The notes: generated by a model not told the origin, from the sequence alone. A DNA stretch of 64,000 nt from Undaria pinnatifida (GCA_012845835.1 JABAKD010000019.1:14867420-14931419), one strand, 5' to 3'. Positions 45,901-57,021 are shown, counted from the first letter of the stretch. Numbers and translations: made by a program.

Positions 45901-48900
45901 AGTTGGCACTTAGGCCATACTCTTTGATGCAATGTTACAGTATCCCAGTTCAATTCCAATCGGTTTGTTGGTGAAACGAATGCAGTCGTAGATTAATACC
46001 TGGTGTATTAGTGATTATAGCACCACGCGCATTTCGTAACTGACTTGTGCCTTCAAAATGACAACGTACTCATAGGCTAGACTAGTGGGCCATCTCTTCT
46101 GGCCAATAGCGCAAAACTTTGCTATGTGCTGCGCCTCCGGCGTGAATACTATTTATACCATTCTGTCTCAAACTACTGCTGTGTAGGAAAAAGGTTTGCC
46201 GTTTATGGTTTCCTCCAACAGCATAAGCTACTATTAACAACAACTACCAGGTAACAACCTTTCACACGTCGAACATACCAGATCCCGACTGATGATCTAT
46301 TGATGATCTGTATATTCAGGGCACATAAATCCTTGGTATATACGATGTACATGAGATATAGATAGATCATGTTACCCGGTGAGAGCCGGACGATCTGAAT
46401 GATCCGAATGATCTGAATGATATAACACATGTTCACTGCTGTGCCCTGGCTTGGATCTGTGCTACACGTATTCTTCACGGCATGCCATGCCGACATTACG
46501 ACATCTATTTCGAAGTATAGGGTTAATTCATACGTGATGCAGATGATCTAGATCGTGACCTGTCCGATGCGTGTAGTTGTTGGGATTATTGGGGAGCCAT
46601 GTCTAGCGGCCAAAGGCACGATGAACGCGAGCATATCCACCTTCGAGGAAGAGCGTCCAGCAGTACGGCTACCACACTGTAAATAGCATTATGCTACCAC
46701 AATGCTGCGCTGATGACCCCTTGCCCCCGCGGCTAACAGCAGCTAACAGCGGCTAACAGCAGCAGGCAGTAGCTAACAGCGGCTAACAGCAGCACACAGC
46801 GGCTGCCAGCGGCTAACAACTAGCAGCGGCTAGCAGCACGCTAACTGCAGCTAACAGCGGCTAGCAGCAGCTATTAACAAGAGCAGAAAGGGCTGCTTCG
46901 TGTGTCTGACAATCTTTTCTTGTTTCTATAACTTCAGTTCCACGTTTTCTTTTTCTCTGACTTTTCAAAGGGGTTAAAATAACTGCTGCAAATTTAATGC
47001 CACACGCACCTCCCACGCCGCTTGAAGTCTCGCTCCCCGCTCGAGGTTCCTCATCACCCGACACCGGCAGTCCCATCTTCCTCACCTGTCACAGTGTTGA
47101 TTACGCAATTGACACGCCAGCCGAGGATAAGCTTGACAGCTATAGACTAGACTACACTTACCGATATGGTAGGGGGTTGACTACAACTCCATCGATACGG
47201 AAGGGTACTGTGTTGAACAGAGGACAGCACAGAAGAGCTCAGGGCAGCACTAAAAGAGAGCACTGCAAAAAGCACAGCACAGCACAAAACGCATCAGGAT
47301 AAAAAACTATTGCATATTTATAGGACAGCATCAAGTGGACTAGTCATGCGCGACACTGCAGCCACCAGGTCATCTCCAAGAGGCAGCATCTTGAGAGGCG
47401 CAAGAAACAGGTACCAGGTACAGGATAACCTGCTTATTTGATTCTTCAAACACTCAAGCTTCTGCATACAATACACTCACCACATTCCCTTGTACATGGC
47501 GTGCGTCAATTAAAGGAGCCGCTCCGCGCATTCTCTGGTGTGCTTTGGTTGATGTTTCGAGTAAACATTCTGTTATGTTTTTCCTTCAGCATAAGCCCCA
47601 CTATTTCTAGTATATAATATTCTTGCGGTAATAATGAAGTGTTACGGAAAACGCCATATATCTTTAATCACAGCTTCATTCTCTACGCATATGACATGCG
47701 AAGAAAACTTACATTCGAGGCAGTATTTTCGCACTACTGCTAGTTCACTCGGACGCATGCTTTAGCCCGAAAAACGCCTGAGAAGCTAATGAATGCTGTA
47801 TGTATCACTCTGCTATCCATTGGCCATCTGAACAACGTACGAGCTCTCGAGCCACCAATTTCGTTTAACATTGAACTTCGGCGACATGCCAACCACTTGC
47901 ACACCGGCCGATGCCAGCCTCGAACGGAACCCCGCGCTCCTTACGGCACGAGCGCCGCAATGTAGTTGTACGGGTTAGGGGTTGCAGAATGACCAAACTT
48001 CAGGCATATCTGTACGGGATGCAAACACAACAAGGCGTAAGTTTTAGTGATATGCTGATAGTTGACCGGTCGCCCCGGTGGCGTATCAGGTTATCCTCGA
48101 GCCTGGTATAGGTCAGTTTCGTGAGTTCGAGCCCCGCCGAGTGCATACTCGTATAAATTCGTTGGGACTTTTTCTTGTGCACAAATTGACTTGCGGAAAG
48201 CGCGAGAGCGTGAGTTAGCATCATTCGATCGAAAGATCGACGATCAGTGGGATTGCTGAACCCTATGCGCGATAAAAATTGAAGGCAAGCACCGGGGGGG
48301 AGAAGGGACGACACCTGTGACCACGGCTTGTCCCGAAGGATGAAAGCAAAAGTGTGAGAAAAAAAAAAAAAAAACTTGAAAAAAAATTTGGGCTGAACGT
48401 AAGCTTCCTTCACATATCATATAAAGAGACAACGAAGGTGTTGTTCGGGAGGCGTGCCGCTTTCCGTGAGGCGTTTATCATAGGAAACTAGTATATCGGA
48501 ATCCATATAGCTGCTGCGGAAAAGACAAAACATAACAAAAAACAACGAAAAAAATAGACTTACAACTGTAGTATGGCCAGCATAGGTAGCCGGAACAACA
48601 AGATAAGAGGTCAGCAAGCTGCCGTCAGGTTAGCTGGGCTGCCGAAATAAGTGCTGTAGATACAGGGCTACAGAAATAACTACCTGGTATATACCAGTAC
48701 AGGTATACCAGTACAGGTCCTGGCGTCTTTTTACCTGTATTGAATACCAGTACAGGTATACCAGTACAGGTCCTGGCGTCTTTTTACCTGTATTGTCGAA
48801 AATTACTATTAATAGATACAGCTCAATACTCTTGGAGTATCACAACACGCACTGCACCTTCTCCATGATGGCAGCTTTGAGCGCCTCCTGGGTCTGTATC

Positions 48901-51900
48901 GCCTGCAGCAGGACTCCGTGCGCGCTCTTCTGGATCTGAAGAAGCATTTCAAAAGCAACATCTCATCAGACCAACGAGTCTCCACATAATCATACAGTTC
49001 ATGGCGCAGAGGAACTAAATGATGGCAACATACTCTCAAGCAATCACAATTTATTAACGATGAGCAAGAAGTGAATCGCAAAGCAAATACACTGCGATAC
49101 GTATCAATTTAACAATCAATTTAAAATACAACTAAACCTATTTCGGAGGGGGAACTATTGGACACAAAATGACCATGACACGATTACACCATTAGTCGGT
49201 TACAGCATCGGCTACACCAGGCAGCGCGAGCTTTTGGGGCAAGTTGCGTGTCCGAACAGCTACAACCTGCACGCATTGCCACATGACTCACACCGCGCAC
49301 CAAACAAACATCATATCGCTCGTGTTGCACACATAAATCCCAGCTGCTGTATTCACCATTAACAGTCAACCAATCAATCAAGCCTCCACGTGGGCAATAA
49401 TCACCCACACTTGTCCTACACATTGCCGCCTCTCACACGAGTAGCTCGGTCGGTTATTGTCCCATATGCCGCACATACAAGGGTTCCACACCGTGTGCAC
49501 CCTAAATCATACAAGTATGAACGCCAGGTTCCTGGACCAGCATGCCTACTCATATTGCAGGAAACCCCTCGCCACCCCCCCTAACTCTTAACCCTTTGAA
49601 TACTTCTGAAAACGCCATCCCACTCCAATTGCAAGTAGTTTTTCTCCAAAAAACGTGGGCGCAGTGCTTGAGAGGATAACACAGCAACGAAATAGACACT
49701 CCACGTGGCGCACCTGCACGCACTGGCCCATGAGCTCCACGCTCCGCTTGACCTGAGGGGCATCGAGCCGTTCCATAGCATTGACAAACTCTACAGGCAT
49801 TTCGAAAGGCATCTCGAATGCCTCGCTTAGTTGGCCCGCCTCACACTCTAATCTTCTACCGTCTCCTTGTTCCAAAATGCCTCTGTGAAACAAAAACAGT
49901 ACCGGTATCAGCGTCAGTGTCGGCACCAATGTCAGTCTCAGTAATAGTCTCAAGAGTGTCAGTACCAGTACCAGTATCAGTGCCAGTATCAGTACCAGTG
50001 TCAGTATAGTACTCAGTACCAGTATCAGTATCAGCTTCTACAAGCCTCTCGAATGCCTCGCTTAAGGGCCAGACTTACACTCCAATTGAAAACAGTAGCA
50101 TGTCCTTGTTCCAAACTGTCTGTCCGGGATTGGTGGCAGCGCCAGTGTCAGCATCACTACCAGAGACAGCCACAGCAGTCTCAGAATCATACAAATTACA
50201 AGGGTTCCCTCCGGGAAGTGCCTAGGGGAGTGGCGCAAAGACACACGATTATCACATTATGATCACTACCGGACGCGATGAATGATAATGGCCATTGCAT
50301 TTGTTTTGTACATACAAAAAAAATTGCCCGGAAAAATAAATAATTCGCATTTTACCCGCCGTACTTCTTGGGTGTACACAATAGCAGTAGTACTTTTAGC
50401 ACTTTTTGGGTACTCGAGACAGACGTGCCCACGACCGACCTGTTGTTGAGAAAATACACACAACACAAAAAACTTTTACACCGTATGATATGCATGATTT
50501 CGAGAAGAGCGTCACACTTCGACCTCCAGGTTAGGGACCACCAGGAAGCGAGAAGGGGCACGTGTGGCGTGGGATGCGGCTTACTGTAGAATATTACGTA
50601 AAGAGCACCTGTTGACAAGAGGGAGCAAGAGGACAATACGTGACAGGCTATGACAAAAGCAACTCGCCGCCGTAAGGAGAGGATACGGCACGCGCACATG
50701 GTCCTACCACGATAGTAGCGTTTTGCTCTCCGCATGTTGTCTGCTGCTGTCTGTCAATTTGCAAAAAAAAAAACAGAAAAAATACTCGTTAAAAAACTGC
50801 CTCTGTGGACGTCAATATATAAGGATGGGTTGGTTGGTATCTAAATTACTACTATTTTTAAAGGTTCCTATGTTTCCGCATCGATGGATACGCGCACCCA
50901 GAGCGGTAGCACAGCAGAAACGTGACAAATGACAGGCTCCGACATAAGCAACTCGCCGCAGCATAGCGGGGACACGCCACGCGCACATAGACGGTCTGCT
51001 GCTGTGCGACAGGGTTGTAGCGTTGTGCTCTCCGCATGTTGTCTGCTGTCTGTCAACTGCGATCTTACATTAATGGTGTTGCCTACCGCTGCTGCAGTGC
51101 GGCAGAGCTGTAGCGTTGTGCTCTCTTGGTATGGTACGATATCATATACGAAGCACACCAACCTGGGCACAAAACATAATGACCGTTTGAGTACTAATAT
51201 GATATTCAAAACGATCCTTACACTTTACGCCGGCATGTCACTTGGCACTTGACAGGAGCATCAGTAGCAGCAGCAGCAGCGAGAGGTGGCGTAGAGGCGG
51301 ATAGAGCATCGAGGCTCCGACCAAAGCAATCAGCTACTACAACAGCAGCCACACGCGCGGAGAGTTGCATGCTGCTGCTAGGGGGCTGCACTGCTGCTGG
51401 GCGGCAGGATCGTAGCGTGGTGCTCTGTGCCAAAATAGGGAAATGTACGTGTACGAAGCACACCAACCTGAACATAAATATAATTACCGTTTGAGTACTA
51501 ATATGATATTCAAACGATCCATACACTTTACGCCGGCATGCCACTTGACACTTGACAGAAGCAGCAGTAGCAGCAGCAGCAACGAGAGGTAGAGGCGTAT
51601 AGCGGGTAGAGCATCGCAGGCTCCGATCAAAGCAATCAGCTACTACAACAGCAGCCACACGCGCAGAGAGTTGCAGGCTGCTGCTGCTAGCGGGCTGGAC
51701 TGCTGCTGGGCGGCAGGATCGTAGCGTGGTGCTCTGTGCCGAAATAGGGAAAAGTACGTGTACCCGCTACGAGCTAGCGAGCAGAAAAATCCGGTTTGCA
51801 TCCAAATATTACGTGCGCACACGGGGATAGGGGATGCAGAAACCCAATCCCCGGGGATGTCGCGGAAACCCGGGGGTTTGCCTCAAGTGTGCCCTAACCC

Positions 51901-54900
51901 AAAATAATTAAAAAGGCTTGCCACGTGCGACACGCTGCACGGATCGCGCCCAAACCTCCGACAACGTGTCCCCAACGGTGGAATTGTGCCCACCTCATCC
52001 GACGTTTCGGACAAAGGTGCGAGCATGAAGAGATGTGTCCGAAGAATAACAAAAAATGATAATTTTACGTATACATATATCATATTTGGACATATATTCA
52101 AAGCGACGCGAAGCAAAACAAGAAACAAAAAAAATCCCACCCAGCTCCCACCCCAGCTCCACCTACGGAGAGATTCGCCGCGCGGCCCAACTCTCGATCC
52201 TCAAGCTGCAGAAAACACATCTGCATCCTTGACCGGCGGGGGAATGAGTGGCAAACTATCAACGTCTTCAGAGCCCCTCCTCCTCCCGTCCCGCCCCCCC
52301 ACTCTGTCGACAGCATTACCCACCTCGTGAGCGCCGTCGGTTCAGCTCCATTGCGGCGGTGCCCATACCCAATGCCTAGTCTTAGATCGCGGTTATGGCC
52401 AATCCCCTTTTGCGCCATTTCTTCGGGGGTATCAAGATTGTCCCCACCCAAAGAGTTGCGCATCTGGTACCGAAAGCTGCGAAGCTTCTGCAGACAACTC
52501 TTCATCGCCTCCGGGTCTAAGGACCTGGGAGTTAATATACAACACGTCCTCATGTTATGAAAGGAATGTCATGCAAGGATTGCTAACGTTATGGAAGAAG
52601 AGTCAGGAAAGAAAGGTCATGCAATGAACGCCATGGAAGGCGTGTCATGCCGGTATGTTATATCGGCAAGGCATGTCAGCACGGCATGTCAGCATGGCAT
52701 GTCAGCTCTTCATCTCGGCCGGGTCTAAATATACCCTAAAGACCTGATGAAGACCTGCTAGAGACCTGTGAAACACTTGCTCTTGTCATGGCAGCACCAG
52801 GTCTAAATATGTGCTATTGATAGAGACCTGTGAGTGACACTTGCTCTTGTCATGACAGCATGGTGGTAGCATGTCGGCCCTGTACCGAAAGAAGATTGAG
52901 CAGATAATAACACATGGAGAGTCCAAGAACCAACGCCACGCCAAGTGTGGAACCCCTGTACAATAGATGCAACTGCAATAGATGCAACTGCAATAGATGC
53001 AACTGCAACAGATGCAACTGCAATATTAATAGGTGCAATTGCATCCACATCACTCCTGAAATCACGATTGGACACTTCACGCAGCGATACAAGGGTTCAA
53101 GTGGAGCAGCGACCGGTATAAGCGACCGCCAGCGAGCAAGGTTGTGGCCATCGAACAAACAGCCACGAGCATTCAGTACCATACAAAAAAAAGAGTAGCA
53201 ATGGCGACAACACTTGCCTTTGACACATGTTGCTAACAGCATTACTAGCAGTAATGGTGTTATCGATAGTAGTATTAACGTGGTATTAATAGTAATACTA
53301 CGACAGTTAGTGCGTGCAGTGGGTGCACATCATTATCCTCAGGCTCCTGATTTGAGGATCTACGTACCTTTCATACATAATACGGGTACATTATACAAAT
53401 AGTACACACATAATATAATATACACATGATATACCCGTAATAACCACAATATAATATAATATGTACATAATATGTGCCTAATATATACGAAGTACCTAAT
53501 AATATAAAAATAAAAAACACTCCAGCTGTGAGATCCAATATTCTGCCGAAACTCACCTATATACCTAACATTGTAACAATAAAATTCGCTCCAGCTGTGA
53601 GATCGAAGATTTTGTAATATATACCTAATATGTACCTGGTACATATTATACACCCATTTTTTGTACCTACTATATGCCTATTATATACCTATTATACCTA
53701 TTAACAGCCCAAATCATGGTTTTGAGAAAAACAGAAAGTGCTATCATACCCGATGAACACCTGCGCCTACACCTGCAGTATAACCAAGGTACAGGTACAG
53801 GTACAGGTACAGGTACAGCAGTATACAACCAATACTTCGAAGTACTTTGGAAAACCCCAAAGGAGATCCAAACACTATTGGTCAGTTCTTCATTATAATT
53901 GTTGTTTTCTTGGCCCCATCAATCGCACACCTTTGCAGCGAAAAAGTGCTACTATAAATATAAACACTATCAATACTATCAACGCATTATTAGTAATATA
54001 CCCGTATGGCAGCAGGCGTCCCTTACTATTACCAACGCGACTTACTAAAGGTGTATCGAAGCGGGCTCCGCCGCACTCATGGCGGACGTACCTGCCACAA
54101 GCTACAACGTTAGTGCTAGCAACCCTTAGCCCTGACCCTTTCGCCAATGCAAAATCTACAAAAAAGAAACAAGATTCCAACAGACCAGCCCCAAAAACGA
54201 GAGTACAAGACTAAAAGGAGTTCATCCCAATCCCATAGATAAGAGACGCCTCAAGAGATAAACAGATAGATAATAAATAACAGAACAGAGATTCCAATGA
54301 ACGAACGGCATGTACTTAGACCGCACAGGCTATGCACGAAGTATACAGTAGTTTGTTTGACGGTAGTGCGGCAGCGGCGAACACCATACCCCTCGGCCTG
54401 CGGAATCTAACCTGTCCTTCTTCGGCATAATGTCCTTCAAGCGAGACGGGTCAGCCTTCTTTAGTCCCATGTCGAACACTGCGGCGATGAAGTCTCGATG
54501 CAGCTCCTGTAAAATTGCGCCATGCCGTCAAAACACGCCATTAAAAAACAAAATCAACAACAACAACAGCAGCAGCACGTGTCGAAAGGTGGGACTCTTA
54601 TCAATAATTCGTAGAGCTATAACCTACCGGTATAACTTATACGGTGTAAACACGAATACCTCAAAACGAGCAATGCGGCAATGCGGACTTACAAGACCTC
54701 AGTTGGCAAATCTCGCATACGCGTGGCAACCGCAAAATGTCATGACGCTGTTTGTGTTTGGTGCTGCCCTTACTTTAGCCCATGCATCGGCAGTGGTCAT
54801 AGGAAGGATCGCGCACATGACACGCCACGACAGCACTTCCCCACTACAGTAGACATCCCTCTATAGTGCCGGTTGAGCAGTGCCGCAGTGCCGGTTGCCT

Positions 54901-55761
54901 GCTAGAGTGCTTGTACAACCGCTTGACACAGACGGGAACAACCAGTAGTGGCAGTGTGCCGGTTGCCTCTATACTGCCGGTATTTCCCTCTATAGTGCAC
55001 ATACCGGCACTGTAGAGGTGGCACTACTGCCGTGCTGCACGTCTGATGATCGCACAGCTCCTTATATTGCAGTTATTGATACGACCCCCCCCCCCCCCCC
55101 CCCCCCCCCCCCGCGCTAACTAGCTACGTGTGGCCGATGCTGTATTGTTGTAATCAAGTAGTTTCTCTCCGTGTTCCCTCCTCTCAAGTCCCAAAGTTGT
55201 GAATATCATACTATACGTGAAAAGGAAAAAGTTGCCGCACTCCAGCCAGTGGGGGGTCCCCAATAGTGACAATGGTATGTGCCATTCATGGATTCATACT
55301 CGTAGCCCAATGTACCGACACCATTCAAGACACCGTCACTAATGATAATAATGATAATAATGATAACAGGGATGACGTAGATAGCTATGATACCACAGGG
55401 AGCCTCCCACTGTATATACTACAGTAGTGCCGGTGTGTGCACTATAGAGGGAAATAACGGCAGTATAGAGGCAACTGGCACTGCTCCGCAAACTGCCACT
55501 ATGTAGTGGCTGTTCCTATGTGTGCCAAACGATTTCACAGGCCCTATAGCGGGCAACCGGCACTACTCTACCGGTGCTACAGAGGGACTTCTACTGTACA
55601 ACATACCCATACCTCTGGCCATAGGAATCGCTTCTTCGGCCGGGAGGAGGCCCGCTCATCGGCCGACCCACCCGAATCGCTCTCCGCACTGTCCTCGTTG
55701 TCATTGCTGCATGCCACCTTATCATTGCTGCATCCCACCTTGTCCCTGCCGCGCTTTTTTC
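42454..55761 (-). CDS. GARP/Myb-like transcription factor (5' end not found)
   Basis: At least eleven exons join in consistent phase: 55761-55613, 54506-54412, 52524-52324, 49882-49714, 48935-48858, 47085-47010, 45757-45387, 44903-43976, 43686-43534, 43099-43071 and 42922-42454. Exons 1-3 of this list build one B-motif/GARP DNA-binding domain: RPKKRFLWPE, ELHRDFIAAVFDMGLKKADP, LDPEAMKSCLQKLRSFRYQ. This matches the family pattern LRWTxELHxxFVxAV..L(x)nKATP..I and (V)KSHLQKYR, with SCLQKL replacing SHLQKY. The rest is a helical segment (VKRSVELMGQCVQ, IQKSAHGVLLQAIQTQEALK), Ser-Lys-Asp repeats, Gly-rich and Gln-rich stretches, and an acidic C-terminus DLYWDDDTLDLQLFSFLLD that could be an activation region. 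Expected role: nuclear DNA-binding regulator. Exon 8 has one surplus base in its Gly tract. Target genes are unknown. Confidence 0.92.
43071..43099 (-). CDS. GARP gene micro-exon J
   Basis: A 29-bp exon QQPSSSDHL in phase 0 to 2 after a C-rich tract and CTGCAG, ending CGC|GTAATT. Its length and phase bridge exons I and K exactly. Confidence 0.65.
43534..43686 (-). CDS. GARP gene exon I, Gln-rich
   Basis: DQLQLHAQQELEQQQRQEQH then GKEEGKGKGKALVGSSGPFG and PEGPTAK. Strong acceptor CTCCCTCGTTCCCCCAG, donor AAG|GTGAGG, phase 0 to 0. Confidence 0.9.
43976..44903 (-). CDS. GARP gene exon H, Gly-rich, with frame break
   Basis: Starts after AAACGCAG with QRMAAAAATADIADMLRASS and KLGLPPRGLEG, runs through a long Gly/Ala/Ser tract, and ends EHLEWEAAMLDGAKEGIDE and SMDIHRLMRLRQQ at CAG|GTGCGC. 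Both ends are in phase 0 but the length is 928 bp, one base too long. The break lies between 44355 and 44455, which includes a run of 15 C on the plus strand. This is a sequencing length error, a real frameshift, or a hidden intron. Confidence 0.8.
45050..45262. repeat. AGTATC/AGTACC hexamer tracts
   Basis: Degenerate CAGTATCAGTATCAG-like runs inside the intron between exons G and H. A similar tract is at 49900-50035. Confidence 0.75.
45387..45757 (-). CDS. GARP gene exon G, SSSKD repeats
   Basis: GVWPTGSVQVSGAGAWPKTI leads into about eleven SSSKD/SSSRD pentapeptides, then a Ser-rich end and YLPPRASA before GCG|GTGAGG. Phase 1 to 0. The DNA is a CAGCAGCAGCAAGGA repeat, which other frames read as polyGln or polyAla; the SSSKD frame is chosen by splice phase. 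Confidence 0.8.
46263..46574. repeat. GATC-rich inverted-end element, copy 3
   Basis: Starts TCACACGTCGAACATACCAG and ends GACCTGTCCGATGCGTGTAG. Lies in the intron between GARP exons F and G. Confidence 0.65.
46725..46875. repeat. Decamer repeat AGCGGCTAAC
   Basis: About fourteen units of AGCAGCTAAC/AGCGGCTAAC. Confidence 0.9.
47010..47085 (-). CDS. GARP gene exon F
   Basis: VRKMGLPVSGDEEPRAGSET then SSGVG. Acceptor CTGTGACAG, donor GAG|GTGCGT, phase 0 to 1, matching the next exon. Confidence 0.82.
48069..48378 (+). mobile_element. tRNA-derived SINE, best copy
   Basis: Head with box A TGGCGTATCAGG at 48079-48090 and box B GTTCGAGCCCC at 48125-48135, about 46 nt apart as in tRNA genes. A body of about 170 bp follows, then an A-run at 48360-48375. 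The acceptor ends of the head do not pair, so it is not a working tRNA gene. It lies in a GARP intron, opposite in strand to the gene. Confidence 0.9.
48688..48797. repeat. Tandem duplication, about 55-bp unit
   Basis: ATACCAGTACAGGTATACCAGTACAGG followed by TCCTGGCGTCTTTTTACCTG occurs twice. Confidence 0.92.
48858..48935 (-). CDS. GARP gene exon E
   Basis: Twenty-six codons, IQKSAHGVLLQAIQTQEALK then AAIMEK, a probable helix. Acceptor GCTTCTTCAG, donor AAG|GTGCAG, phase 0 to 0. Confidence 0.85.
49714..49882 (-). CDS. GARP gene exon D
   Basis: GILEQGDGRRLECEAGQLSE then EFVNAMERLDAPQVKRSVEL and MGQCVQ. Acceptor TTGTTTCACAG, donor CAG|GTGCGC, phase 2 to 0. A decayed copy lies about 150 bp upstream. 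Confidence 0.82.
49900..50035. repeat. CAGTACC/CAGTATC hexamer tract
   Basis: Interrupted hexamers AGTACC, AGTATC, AGTGTC between functional exon D and its decayed copy. Confidence 0.85.
50037..50113 (-). pseudogene. Decayed copy of GARP exon D
   Basis: The reverse strand shares TTTGGAACAAGGA, GGAGTGTAAG and TTAAGCGAGGCATTCGAGA with exon D, but with frame breaks. It lies just upstream of the functional exon. Confidence 0.8.
51177..51222. mobile_element. Mini inverted-repeat element, copy in tandem unit
   Basis: AATGACCGTTTGAGTA and TATTCAAAACGATCCTTACA form the inverted ends. Confidence 0.6.
51481..51527. mobile_element. Mini inverted-repeat element, copy in tandem unit
   Basis: TAATTACCGTTTGAGTA and TATTCAAACGATCCATACA form the inverted ends. 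Confidence 0.6.
52324..52524 (-). CDS. GARP gene exon C (recognition helix)
   Basis: SLDPEAMKSCLQKLRSFRYQ completes the domain; then MRNSLGGDNLDTPEEMAQKG. Acceptor CTCCCAG, donor GAG|GTGGGT, phase 2 to 2. Confidence 0.95.
52960..53045. repeat. 15-bp repeat AATAGATGCAACTGC
   Basis: Five to six units, intronic in the GARP gene. Confidence 0.9.
53787..53818. repeat. ACAGGT hexamer repeat
   Basis: Five perfect GGTACA units. Confidence 0.92.
54412..54506 (-). CDS. GARP gene exon B (helices 1-2)
   Basis: ELHRDFIAAVFDMGLKKADP then SRLKDIMPKKDR. Acceptor TTTTACAG, donor GTTAGA, phase 0 to 2. Confidence 0.95.
54857..55018 (-). mobile_element. TIR element CCTCTAnAGTGCCGG, copy b
   Basis: Ends CCCTCTATAGTGCCGG at the left and CCGGCACTGTAGAGG at the right; about 160 bp. 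The reverse complement aligns with copies a and c. Confidence 0.8.
55085..55112. repeat. Poly-C run of about 28
   Basis: The longest of several C homopolymers; lies between two inverted copies of the 160-bp TIR element. Confidence 0.9.
55424..55588 (+). mobile_element. TIR element CCTCTAnAGTGCCGG, copy c
   Basis: ACAGTAGTGCCGG at the left and CGGTGCTACAGAGGG at the right, same internal sequence as copy a (GCACTATAGAGGGAAATAAC). Confidence 0.72.
55613..55761 (-). CDS. GARP gene exon A (start of DNA-binding domain)
   Basis: Encodes an acidic Ser-rich stretch (DNEDSAESDSGGSADERASS) and RPKKRFLWPE before a GAG|GTATGG donor, phase 1 to 0. The acceptor at GCTCTACAG is the best choice, but the frame stays open upstream. 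Earlier exons with the start codon were not found. Confidence 0.85.
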
Positions 55762-55889
55762 CTGTAGAGCCCGCCGTCTTACAAGTACTTAAAATTAAAG
55801 CACTGCGTGTGGCTCTATTAATAGCTGTTTTTTTTAATACACGGTATTAAAAAAAACAATAGTATGTAAGACTGCAACTACGAACGTCT

Positions 55890-57021
55890 CTAGACTGGAA
55901 TACAAGTCCGTTGCCAGCTGCCGTCTCTACTGGTTATACAAATCATAGAGTTGGATACACAGTAGGTACCGGTACAATGCAGCAGCAATGGTGGTGGTGG
56001 TGGTGGTGGCAGTGGTGGTGGTGGTGGTGGTGGGGGTGGCGGTGGTGGTGGTGGCGGTGGTGGTGGCGGCGGTAGTGGTTGTGGTGGTGGTGGTGATGGT
56101 GGTGGTGGCAATGGTGGTGGTGGGGGTGGCAATGGTGGTGGTGGGTGGTGGTAGCAGTGGTGGTGGCAGTGGTGGAAGTGGCAGTGGTGGAAGTGGCAGA
56201 GGCGGCAGCAAGAAGAGTGGCAATCGAAGCGCGACAGGCACACGCAAGCAGGCACCAACGCAAGGGAAAGGAAGGATGTCAAAATATAAGAAAGTCAAAT
56301 TACAACTGAACCTCGATTGAACTGCGGTCTGTACAAAATACAACTTGCGTTTTCTATTAACGCCGTCAGTGGACGGCACTAAAAAAATCATACCGGTACC
56401 AAATACGTGCGGGTTTCAACTGTATCAAGGCGTCAGTAGACTGCATTAAAAAAAACAAAAAAACATACCGGTATCAAATACGTGCAGGTTTCATTTTGCT
56501 TTGGCCTTGTCAGTCACACCATGTATGTGGAGAATGGAGAATAACAAAAATGAGAATCACAATAACAAAGTAGATTTAGTACTACCAGGAAATAAAAACA
56601 GAGCCAAATACCTCAGTATTGTTACGAATAGGTGAACCAAGGGCACTAATAGTTACCAGTACCAGGTAGCATATAATACGGGTATTTGTTTTCATCGTGG
56701 GTTTAATAAACCCGTTAATAGTATTAAAATTACGTTACGTCAAGACCGCCGTTCGTCACATGCTTAATCTGCCGTCTCCTGTCCGCACATTTTTGGCTTG
56801 CAGTATACAGTTCAGAACTGACATCGAAGGCCGAGCGAAGGAATAACAAAACCGCAATAGCATACCAGGTACCAGGTATAAGCTCTCTTGTGTCGACGGC
56901 TCTCTAATGTGAGGAAAACAACACCTGGTAGGGTGTTTGCGGGGCATCAAGTTTGGTTGGGTAGGAAAACACATAATACTAGTAGACTAAATGTATATGT
57001 AAAATATGATCTTCGTGGTAG
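55890..57021. other. Presumed upstream region between GARP gene and next gene
   Basis: The GARP gene (minus) and the 57-61 kb gene (plus) diverge from here, so missing first exons and promoters should be in this stretch. I could not identify them apart from the GGT tract. Confidence 0.4.
55985..56215. repeat. GGT trinucleotide tract
   Basis: Imperfect (GGT)n with GGC and AGT variants; reading frames across it are compositional. Confidence 0.92.

Larger units (their letters stand above)
50590..51760. repeat. Tandem repeat of about 300 bp, three to four copies
   Basis: Copies share TGACAGGCTCCGA, GCAACTCGCCG or CAATCAGCTACTACAACAGC, CACGCGC, GTAGCGTnGTGCTCT and CGAAGCACACCAACCTG. The last two, at 51240-51470 and 51540-51760, are closest. 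Confidence 0.85.

Noticed and set aside
48069-48145. Functional tRNA gene
   Set aside because: Box A and box B are present, but the acceptor stem does not pair and the sequence continues into a SINE body with an A-tail.
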